From: Deltaproteobacteria bacterium
GTDB lineage: Bacteria; Bdellovibrionota; UBA1018; UBA923
Assembly: GCA_016194725.1 (NCBI GenBank)
Contig: JACQAW010000014.1
Span: forward strand, 1 to 6,584
Length of the DNA stretch: 6,584 nucleotides
Reading direction: 5' to 3'
The position numbers and the translations under genes were made by a program. Positions within the stretch are counted from its first letter, which is position 1, and each line of letters opens with the position of its first letter. Shown in pieces: positions 1-5,424 of this stretch. Below the pieces are notes generated by a model, which was not told the origin of the DNA, made no database searches, and worked only from the letters and a program-made list of their open reading frames with translations.

Positions 1-72
1 TGCGTCGGGTACGACGGACGAGTCGGCTGCGTCGGACGACTTGGCTGCGTCGGGTACGACGGACGAGTCGGC
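1..72 (-). repeat. 45-bp-period tandem repeat encoding Pro-Thr/Ser-x triplets
   Basis: Bases 1-27 and 46-72 are identical 27-mers, separated by an 18-base related unit (28-45). All are built from 9-base sub-units. On the minus strand they encode PTR PSY PTQ PSR PTQ PTR PSY PT, an in-frame Pro-rich tail of the DUF6600-type protein. The array may continue past the window edge. It resembles the extended Pro-rich stalks of envelope-spanning or surface proteins and is probably length-variable. Confidence 0.85.
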
Positions 73-1475
73 TGCGGGTTCGTCGGCCGAGGTTGGCTGA
101 CCGGCACGTTCGTGCGCGGAGGCATGGTATGGTAGCCGCCGCTACCCGTTGGAACACGAGGAGCAACTACAACCGGCGCTCTGGGCAGTACGATGGCCCC
201 ACCTGGGTGAACCACCGAACCGACCGGAATACGAGCACCCGGGGCACCGACAACCACACGCTGGTGAGCCTGCTCAGCAGCCTGTCTGTACTGCAGAGGA
301 ACTGCGAAACGGGTCACTGGCGCCACGAACTGAACGCGTCCACCACCAACGGTGATACGAGACGTCACGTTCATCGGCGTGATGAGCACCGGACGCCCGA
401 TGCGTGATTCGACGAACACGCGGGGACTGGAGTAACCGGCCACCACAAACGTCGCTCCATAGGCCTGGCTCGAATACGCACTGCCATAGTAGCCATAGGC
501 ATTCTGTTCCCGTACGTCGTAGATGTTGGCGTTCATGAAGCTGTCGGAACGCACGAAAGTGCCACCCCAACTGTATTGGCTATTCAGGCCGGCGCGGAAA
601 CCTTCCCAGTAACCATCGTCATAGCCGTGTTCGTAGCCATGTTCATAGCCGTGCGCGTAACCCGCGTGGTACGGGTACCAGCCCATGCCTTCATTGGTGT
701 GATAAAACGTGACCGTGTGTGGATACCAGCGATCTTCGGGCAGCGTGGACCAGCACCAGCCATAGGTGCTGTGGTGACGCCAGTGACCGTAGTGGTCGGT
801 AACCCAACCCCACGGATCAAGGGAATTCCAGGTCCAACCGTACGATGTCCAGTACCAGTTGCCGTGCTGATAGGGCTGCCAGCCGGCCTGGTAAGCGAAA
901 GGCACGAAGGTGCGTTCTCCGTTGATGTAAACCCAACGTCCGTGGCCAGCAAGGCTTCGATTGTAGTCGAAAGCGTCATTGGTGGGATACTGGGAGGGGT
1001 CGCTATACGAGCCGCTGGGCGGCGTATAATCAGGAGTATAGCTGCCGTTGACCAGGGTGATCTGGTCGTAGGTTCCGTCGGCGCGGTTCTGCACCGTGAG
1101 AACGATAGACTGGCCGATCGAGGTTGGGACGTAATAGGTGACTCCGTACTGGTGAGTTTCAAAGTTCGTACTCGCGCAATCGTAATTCGGATCGCAGCTA
1201 TCGCTTGAGGTCGAGTCCGAGGAGCAGGTAAAGTCCTCGACATTCCGATTCTGCCCGACAAGACTTCCGTCGTAGTTGTAATCCACTTCATCGGCCGTCA
1301 GGGTGATGTTGTCACCCGGCTGAACTGTGAGCTGGGCATCGTGGCTCGTGGAATAAGTTCCGTTGATATTTACGATTCTGGTTTGCAGATCGGCCAAGGC
1401 CGGGGTCGCTGCGGTCAGAAACAATGTAGCTGGCAGAAGCCAAAGGCTCCTCCAAGGACGGGCTGTCGGGTTCAT
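1..1475 (-). CDS. Exported Tyr/Trp-rich DUF6600-type protein, 3' end beyond window
   Basis: The frame is open from ATG 1475 to the window edge (491 codons, no stop), so the C-terminus is missing. Start choice is firm: an in-frame TGA lies four codons upstream and GGAGAGAGG sits just before the ATG. Residues 1-29 are a signal peptide (hydrophobic LWLLPATLFLTAA, cleavage after ALA). Residues 30-150 look like a beta-rich Asn/Thr/Asp domain with cysteines 84, 94 and 100. Residues about 165-270 are Trp/Tyr-rich (GRWVYINGE, GWQPYQHGNWYWTSYGWTW, DPWGWVTDHYGHW), the pattern of DUF6600 proteins. Residues 272-290 repeat Gly-Tyr-x-His; residues about 350-440 are Val-rich; from about 462 the chain is a Pro-Thr/Ser-x triplet repeat. 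It is probably periplasmic or surface-exposed. DUF6600 has no known reaction, so the role is unknown. The family assignment is from remembered motif pattern. Confidence 0.88.
   Translation of the reverse strand, partial: MNPTARPWRSLWLLPATLFLTAATPALADLQTRIVNINGTYSTSHDAQLTVQPGDNITLTADEVDYNYDGSLVGQNRNVEDFTCSSDSTSSDSCDPNYDCASTNFETHQYGVTYYVPTSIGQSIVLTVQNRADGTYDQITLVNGSYTPDYTPPSGSYSDPSQYPTNDAFDYNRSLAGHGRWVYINGERTFVPFAYQAGWQPYQHGNWYWTSYGWTWNSLDPWGWVTDHYGHWRHHSTYGWCWSTLPEDRWYPHTVTFYHTNEGMGWYPYHAGYAHGYEHGYEHGYDDGYWEGFRAGLNSQYSWGGTFVRSDSFMNANIYDVREQNAYGYYGSAYSSQAYGATFVVAGYSSPRVFVESRIGRPVLITPMNVTSRITVGGGRVQFVAPVTRFAVPLQYRQAAEQAHQRVVVGAPGARIPVGSVVHPGGAIVLPRAPVVVAPRVPTGSGGYHTMPPRTNVPVSQPRPTNPQPTRPSYPTQPSRPTQPTRPSYPT
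619..654 (-). repeat. Three 12-bp tandem repeats encoding Gly-Tyr-Glu-His
   Basis: Three consecutive 12-base units (619-630, 631-642, 643-654) differ from each other at only one to three positions. On the minus strand they encode the GYEHGYEHGYDD run of the DUF6600-type protein, with a diverged unit (GYAH) just before it. The periodic Gly-Tyr with His/Glu/Asp could form a regular surface or a metal-binding patch; that part is inference. Confidence 0.75.
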
Positions 1476-1770
1476 GATCCTCTCTCCTCAATCAATAAAT
1501 CGTTTGTGTGTTTGCAGCAGTGTGTGAGCACTAACGACAACGAACGGCCATAACGCACGAACCGTGCCGTTTTTGCCTAGGTCATTTAATGCATTGCATC
1601 TCACGATATGATAAAGAAATTTGGACATAATCCGACTAAATTACACGGTCATAATTTGTCCCCGCAGAGTCACAGTGCCACCGCGACCACGCCAATTCTT
1701 ACTCGGCCACGTTGTCCGGAAGACCTGCTTCTGGAGCGGGACAGCTGCCCCCACCCCGCCGGCCAATAGG
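1476..1770. other. Non-coding stretch upstream of the DUF6600-type gene
   Basis: Between the terminator at 1771-1813 and ATG 1475 there is no convincing gene on either strand. Bases about 1570-1660 are AT-rich and are the likely location of the promoter of the minus-strand DUF6600-type gene, but I could not find a well-spaced -35/-10 pair. Bases about 1670-1765 are GC-rich and hold nothing I recognise. Confidence 0.6.
1479..1488 (-). promoter_or_regulatory. Ribosome binding site of the DUF6600-type gene
   Basis: On the minus strand the sequence AGGAGAGAGG ends three bases before ATG 1475, giving a strong purine-rich Shine-Dalgarno with 3 to 8 bases of spacing depending on the pairing. With the in-frame TGA immediately upstream it fixes the start of this gene. 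Confidence 0.75.
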
Positions 1771-1813
1771 AAATAAAAAAGGCGCTGCCGGAACGACCAA
1801 TTCCGGCAACGCC
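1771..1813 (-). terminator. Rho-independent terminator of the 175-aa exported-protein gene
   Basis: Bases 1781-1793 pair with 1801-1813 in a 13-bp stem with a single C/A mismatch and a 7-base loop (1794-1800). Read on the minus strand, the hairpin is followed by TTTTTTATTT (1780 down to 1771). It lies 28 bases past the stop of the minus-strand gene at 1842. The T tract is only on the minus-strand side, so it works in that direction and separates that gene from the DUF6600-type gene transcriptionally. Confidence 0.9.
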
Positions 1814-1841
1814 CCGTGGTGAACCTGGCTGACGGTTCGAA

Positions 1842-2369
1842 TTACATCTTCGAGTATTCAGGGCGCAGCGCTTCGCCTTCGAAGGTCGAACGCGTGCTGA
1901 CCACGCCGCCACGGCCGGCGCTATCGGTCTTGTAAAGCACTTCGGTTGCAGGACGCGCCACGAAGCTAGGGCAATGGTTGGCTGTATTGTCGCGAATCGC
2001 CAGCGTCTGACGGGCACCGTCCCACATGCGACGATCTTCAAGCGCGCGGATGATTTTGGTTCCACACTCGTCTTTGGTGACATCAAGAATTGGCAATTCA
2101 ATTCTAATGACAGGGTAGGCGATTCTCGAACACATCTGGCCGGGCAGGCACTTTGGAGCGCGGAAAATCGAAAGAGTCGTGGTCTTGCGGGCATAGTTCA
2201 CTTCGATTTCAGCGCCACGCACCAGGTGTTTGTAGGGCAGCTGTTCGTCCAGCTCGAAGCGCACCAGCTGAGCACTCCATACTGGAGGCATCAGGCTGCG
2301 TGCCTGGGCCGGAAGCTGAGCGCCGACGAGACCGAGAGTCAAAACCGCGAAAAAAAACTTGGACTTCAT
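1842..2369 (-). CDS. Small exported protein of unknown function, four cysteines
   Basis: The product is 175 aa. Residues 1-24 form a signal peptide (MKSK, hydrophobic FFFAVLTLGLVGAQL, likely cleavage after AQA at residue 23). The mature part is about 150 residues, beta-strand-like, with cysteines 74 and 80 (CLPGQMC) and 102 and 133, enough for two disulfides and consistent with a periplasmic or secreted location. There is no lipobox, catalytic motif or membrane segment. AAGGGG (2377-2382) lies seven bases upstream of the ATG. The gene is single, ends in a strong terminator and diverges from the cysteine peptidase gene. I recognise no named family. It recalls short exported proteins of Bdellovibrio relatives, but that is an impression only. 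Confidence 0.85.
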   Translation of the reverse strand: MKSKFFFAVLTLGLVGAQLPAQARSLMPPVWSAQLVRFELDEQLPYKHLVRGAEIEVNYARKTTTLSIFRAPKCLPGQMCSRIAYPVIRIELPILDVTKDECGTKIIRALEDRRMWDGARQTLAIRDNTANHCPSFVARPATEVLYKTDSAGRGGVVSTRSTFEGEALRPEYSKM

Positions 2370-2416
2370 TTTAAAACCCCTTAATTAAATTTTTCAGTTG
2401 TTACCGAACGAGGCCA

Positions 2417-2446
2417 TTTATACGTGGGGCTGGGCAGTAATTGAAA
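2417..2446 (-). promoter_or_regulatory. Candidate sigma70-type promoter for the 175-aa exported protein
   Basis: On the minus strand, TATAAA (2422 to 2417, five of six matches to the -10 consensus) is preceded by an 18-base spacer and TTTCAA (2446 to 2441, a poor -35). Transcription would begin near 2410, about 40 bases before ATG 2369. The region 2370-2540 is markedly AT-rich compared with its flanks. Confidence 0.35.
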
Positions 2447-2544
2447 ATTATTAGTTACTATACTAGTTGATTATATTTAATTATGATCAGAAAAGTTTTC
2501 AATGCCGATAAAAATACGTCTCATATCAGTATTTTATCCAGCGA

Positions 2545-2572
2545 TTGAATTCAGCGACGGTAAGCGTAAAAT
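2545..2572 (+). promoter_or_regulatory. Candidate promoter for the cysteine peptidase operon
   Basis: TTGAAT (2545-2550) and TAAAAT (2567-2572) are separated by 16 bases, matching the sigma70 consensus at four and five of six positions. The start would fall near 2579, leaving a very short leader that carries the ribosome binding site AGGGGG (2581-2586). An alternative -10, TATACT at 2459-2464, has no good -35 partner. No clear operator was found. Confidence 0.35.
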
Positions 2573-2592
2573 GAGGACTCAGGGGGAATCTT

Positions 2593-4053
2593 ATGCGTCG
2601 AGGGGTGCCCAATTTCGCGCACGCAGTGCTGATCGCATGGAGTCTTGCAGCGGCCGCGACCGTGGCCGTGGCCGACGACTGCACGCCCGTCGACATGCGC
2701 AATTCGGGCGGGCCGATGGAGAACATCCAGCCCATGTCACAGGGCGAGCACGGTACGTGCTACGCTTACGCCGCCGCTGAGCTCGCCGACTCGTGGGCCT
2801 GTGCGCACCTTTCGCCGCGCACGCCTGAGAGCCTGCGGACCATGCCCCGCACCTCGCCCATCGCGCTCTCGATCGATACGCGCGTGGCCGGCATCAAGAA
2901 CGGCAATGGCGGCAAGCAGAACTGTGCCGCCTCGATGAGCTGTACAGGCATGTCGCCGCTCGACGGCGGTGCGGCCGCCGACTGCATCGATTACCTGCGC
3001 AGCCGCTCCAACGCCGCCTGCGACCATCGCCAGGCCTTCGGGGTTTCGAAGGTAAGCTTCCAGCACTTCACGCCCGTGCAGGCCGACGACCCGACCGGCC
3101 TGTTTCCGCCCGGCCAGTACTGGGAGGACAAGGAGGACACCGTCACCAAGTCCGGGCTCGGCATGGGTGGCAATTTCTCGGCCGGCAGGCACGTTGGGGC
3201 CAGGGAACTCGAAGTGAGCTTCGCGGGGCGCGACTCCGACTATCTGAAGGCCGTGATGAAAGCCTATGACGATCTTCAAGAGAGGCTCAGGCACCCGATC
3301 AACGACGGAACCGACACGGCAAACGCCATGTCGCTCAAGCTCACCTGTGATCTATTGTCTGCGGGAGTGCCTGACGAAAATATGGTTGGCAAAACCGCTA
3401 GCGTGGTCAACCCGGCGCTCGCCGACGTTTTTCGCAAAGGCTCGAACGACACGAAGCTCGAATTTCTCAAGCGGTATTTCGGCTCGCTCTGCTCAGGCAA
3501 AACTTTTGGTTTCGCTCCGTCGCTGCCAGCGATGCACAAGGAAACGTTCTATCCCGAGGACGGAAAGCACGACGTCAACAAAATCGTGGGCTACCTGAAC
3601 TCGAGGCTCGGCCAGCCTGGTGGCTTTCCCGTCGAAATCGGCTACTGCGCGTCGGTTCTTTACGGCGGTGATAAATTCACCGGCCTGAACCCGACGGGAC
3701 CCGTAGACGTCGAGAAGAAAGATGGCGACCGCATCACGAAGGACTCGACCCGCTGCCTGCGCAAAGTCGGCACTGAAGCCACGGGCAATACGACTCCAAC
3801 AGCGAAAAAAGAGACGGCCAAGAAGGGTATGGTGGGCGATCCATCCGACCACAGCTCACTCATCGTCGGACGCAAACGAGACGCGACCACTGGTGCGTGC
3901 ATGTTTCTGGTGCGAAACTCGTGGGGCGCCTCGTGCGAGCGCTATGCCGGCAAAGAGAAGGGCTATGAGTGCGAAACCGGTACCGGAGACCTTTGGATCG
4001 ATGCCGCGAAGCTGGCGTCGGCAATCCAGGATGTGTCACACTTCACCCCATGA
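2593..4053 (+). CDS. Exported papain-like (C1-type) cysteine peptidase
   Basis: The product is 486 aa. AGGGGG lies six bases before the ATG, and residues 1-27 are a signal peptide ending AVA. The papain-type catalytic set is present in order: Gln50 (oxyanion hole) and Cys56 in QGEHGTCYAYA, His420 in DHSSLIVG, and Asn442 in VRNSWG. The family hydrolyses peptide bonds through a Cys-His pair; here it would act in the periplasm or outside the cell. Two points are odd. Only 28 residues separate the signal peptide from Cys56, so there is no classical N-terminal inhibitory propeptide. Cys56 and His420 are 364 residues apart, far more than in papain, implying a large insertion (roughly residues 75-400) that ends in a Thr/Lys-rich linker (395-412). 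There are 14 cysteines. It is the first gene of an operon with the 130-aa exported protein. Class is clear; substrate is unknown. Confidence 0.88.
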   Translation: MRRGVPNFAHAVLIAWSLAAAATVAVADDCTPVDMRNSGGPMENIQPMSQGEHGTCYAYAAAELADSWACAHLSPRTPESLRTMPRTSPIALSIDTRVAGIKNGNGGKQNCAASMSCTGMSPLDGGAAADCIDYLRSRSNAACDHRQAFGVSKVSFQHFTPVQADDPTGLFPPGQYWEDKEDTVTKSGLGMGGNFSAGRHVGARELEVSFAGRDSDYLKAVMKAYDDLQERLRHPINDGTDTANAMSLKLTCDLLSAGVPDENMVGKTASVVNPALADVFRKGSNDTKLEFLKRYFGSLCSGKTFGFAPSLPAMHKETFYPEDGKHDVNKIVGYLNSRLGQPGGFPVEIGYCASVLYGGDKFTGLNPTGPVDVEKKDGDRITKDSTRCLRKVGTEATGNTTPTAKKETAKKGMVGDPSDHSSLIVGRKRDATTGACMFLVRNSWGASCERYAGKEKGYECETGTGDLWIDAAKLASAIQDVSHFTP

Positions 4054-4442
4054 CCATACTTTTCCACGTGCTGTTCGCACCGCTGCTCGTGCTGTCGGCC
4101 TGGGCCCAGGGCGCGCCTGATTCGCGGGTATTTCGGTTTGAGCACGGCGCCCGGGAGTTTAGTTACTTCGCCGCGCGGCACCTGCTCATCTCATCCGACT
4201 GCCAGGTTGCCTCAGGCGGCAAGCTCAGCTGCATGGCGGCCCAGGCTTTTGAGCGCTCGAGCCTTGTCGGAATCCCACTGCCCCGAGGCGGTGCCGATCC
4301 CGGTGCCGTCATCTGCGTCAAGAAATTCAAGGCCCAGGTCGAAGTCGGTCTCAACTCGCTCGGAGCCGCGGCGTCGTTCTGCTGCTTTGCGGACAAGTCG
4401 CTCGTGAGCACGGGGTCACTCGACTACGCGGCCAACCACTGA
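4050..4442 (+). CDS. Small exported DUF333-like protein, coupled to the peptidase
   Basis: The product is 130 aa. The ATG at 4050 overlaps the stop of the cysteine peptidase gene (ATGA), a sign of translational coupling. The frame is open further upstream inside the peptidase gene, but this start gives a signal peptide (residues 1-19, LFHVLFAPLLVLSAWA). The mature chain has cysteines 51, 61, 89, 111 and 112. The C-terminal part, with GGADPGAVIC, then EVGLNSLG, then SFCCFADKSLVSTGSL, follows the DUF333-like pattern of Cys, Gly-rich turn, SFC-F-D-SLV-SL. That family is small, exported and without established activity. Co-translation with a secreted peptidase makes a partner role possible (folding helper, inhibitor or substrate), but this is inference. 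Confidence 0.82.
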   Translation: MTILFHVLFAPLLVLSAWAQGAPDSRVFRFEHGAREFSYFAARHLLISSDCQVASGGKLSCMAAQAFERSSLVGIPLPRGGADPGAVICVKKFKAQVEVGLNSLGAAASFCCFADKSLVSTGSLDYAANH

Positions 4443-4489
4443 TCGAGCTCTCGTTGGCCAAGAGGTCGTCAGGCTCTCTGAACAACGGA

Positions 4490-4554
4490 AGCTGCTGAAA
4501 TCCAAGCATCATAGCAGCTGTCGCACCCGTAAATTCCGTAGACATGCAGCTGCT
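4490..4554. repeat. Alternating inverted/direct copies of AGCTGCT between genes
   Basis: AGCTGCT occurs at 4490-4496 and again at 4548-4554, with its reverse complement AGCAGCT at 4513-4519 between them. The middle copy could pair with either flank, giving two mutually exclusive 7-bp stems. There is no T tract, so it is not a standard terminator. The rest of the intergenic region 4443-4634 shows no gene, no clear terminator and no convincing promoter. The motif contains the palindrome CAGCTG, so chance is possible. Confidence 0.35.
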
Positions 4555-4634
4555 TGATTTGGCCCCAAATACCGGCTCAGGTGCACGAAATCACATGTAT
4601 TGGCCGAGGCACCAAACTTGCTCTCTTATGAGGG

Positions 4635-5258
4635 GTGAATACGGCGTTCCGGTTGCCCGCATTGCTGCTGATTTTGATGGCCACGGCTCTTCCCGTTGTC
4701 GCGGCCGACGCGGCTCGCCCCGATTGGCTGGCTCTGGCGACGCAAGACCCCCAAAGCCGAGCCTTGCTGGAAAAGGCCATTGGCAAACTTGGCCTGAAAA
4801 ATTTCGATGACCTCTTGGCATATGTCAAAGTTTGCGATCTCAGCAAGGTCAGCTCAACGCTGACGGGACAAACCGATCAGTCGAGCCAAACCGTGGTGGA
4901 ATACGCCACGGAAGCCGAGTTGCGCAGTGGAAAAGAGCCAGGGGATTATTTTCAGGGGCGCCTGGCGGCTGAACAGGCTGAGCTTCATGCCCACGGTGCC
5001 CGCGTAATCGACGTGCACCCCGATTACGTCCGCGAGCAGTTCTGGGTCGACCCCTCCATCTGCCTGCGTGCGGGAATGGCTCCAATGCAGACGTATGAAA
5101 CTTTTATTCACGAGCTCACGCATCTGGTGGAGACGGATCAGCTTGCCGATGAGGACATGTTGGCCTACGTCGATTTCGATGACTATGCGCTACAAACCAT
5201 CCTGGCGCCCGGCTCCGAGGTGGATGCCTTCATCGCCGGCACCGCTGCCCACTCGTGA
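4635..5258 (+). CDS. Exported zinc-metallopeptidase-like protein (HELTH), probably frameshifted
   Basis: As read, 207 aa from GTG 4635 to TGA 5258. Residues 1-24 are a signal peptide (LPALLLILMATALPVVA). HELTH at 159-163 is a HExxH zinc-binding motif (two His ligands, catalytic Glu160), in the same form as thermolysin. Glu195 in GSEVDAF, 32 residues later, is a plausible third ligand of gluzincin type, which I infer. Cysteines 67 and 143 may pair. The start is uncertain: an in-frame TGA (4629-4631) lies just upstream, the AGGGG run overlaps the GTG, and a nearby ATG (4628) is in another frame. The C-terminus stops soon after the putative third ligand while the +1 frame stays coding-like to 5397, so the gene seems to have lost its frame near 5248-5258. 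It may be a pseudogene or contain a sequencing error. Confidence 0.75.
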   Translation: MNTAFRLPALLLILMATALPVVAADAARPDWLALATQDPQSRALLEKAIGKLGLKNFDDLLAYVKVCDLSKVSSTLTGQTDQSSQTVVEYATEAELRSGKEPGDYFQGRLAAEQAELHAHGARVIDVHPDYVREQFWVDPSICLRAGMAPMQTYETFIHELTHLVETDQLADEDMLAYVDFDDYALQTILAPGSEVDAFIAGTAAHS

Positions 5259-5397
5259 AGGAATCGCGCGTTTGGCCGAAAAAAGAATGAAAAACGGAAA
5301 TCGTTCCGCCTATGACCGGCTTCAGGCCGACCTGCGCGCTCGAGATAAAAGGTTGCGGCGTTTTGAGGCCCTGATCGAATTGGTCTCGGGAGAATAG
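5251..5397 (+). pseudogene. Frame-displaced C-terminal segment of the metallopeptidase gene
   Basis: In the +1 frame relative to the metallopeptidase, 48 codons run from about 5251 to TAG 5397. The peptide begins TREGIARLAEKR and ends FEALIELVSGE, a charged, helical, protein-like tail with codon use like the neighbouring genes. It has no start or ribosome binding site of its own near 5251. Removing one C from the CCC at 5248-5250 would fuse both parts into one 253-aa protein reading GTAATREGIARL across the joint. The simplest reading is a one-base insertion or assembly error. Confidence 0.6.
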
Positions 5398-5424
5398 CCG
5401 GCATGAATCGCTTGGCGGTAACTG

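Noticed and set aside
1..72. Possible CRISPR array
   Set aside because: Units are in-frame multiples of 9 bases with no unique spacers and encode a Pro-rich protein tail.
576..1208. 210-aa plus-strand open frame with Val/Ile-rich sequence
   Set aside because: It is the antisense shadow of the DUF6600-type gene, which has a signal peptide, strong ribosome binding site and recognisable domain in its own frame.
584..1291. 235-aa minus-strand open frame rich in Thr/Ile/Pro/Ala
   Set aside because: Same strand but a different frame from the DUF6600-type gene; low-complexity composition, no Shine-Dalgarno, internal to the real gene.
1974..2384. 136-aa plus-strand open frame
   Set aside because: Antisense to the 175-aa exported-protein gene, which has a signal peptide, good Shine-Dalgarno and its own terminator.
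2737..3294. 185-aa minus-strand open frame
   Set aside because: Antisense shadow inside the GC-rich cysteine peptidase gene, with no family features.
3969..4049. Upstream start for the 130-aa exported protein
   Set aside because: It would put 27 Arg-rich residues encoded inside the peptidase gene ahead of the signal peptide; the ATGA overlap start at 4050 is better.
4544..4810. 88-aa plus-strand open frame that includes ATG 4628
   Set aside because: Overlaps the signal-peptide-coding frame of the metallopeptidase and has no protein-like features.
5250..5262. Programmed +1 frameshift like that of prfB
   Set aside because: There is no Shine-Dalgarno-like element at the required distance before TCG-TGA and no known recoding in this family; an indel is simpler.
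5398..5424. Bidirectional terminator between the convergent genes
   Set aside because: Only 27 bases, no stable stem and no T tract on either strand.
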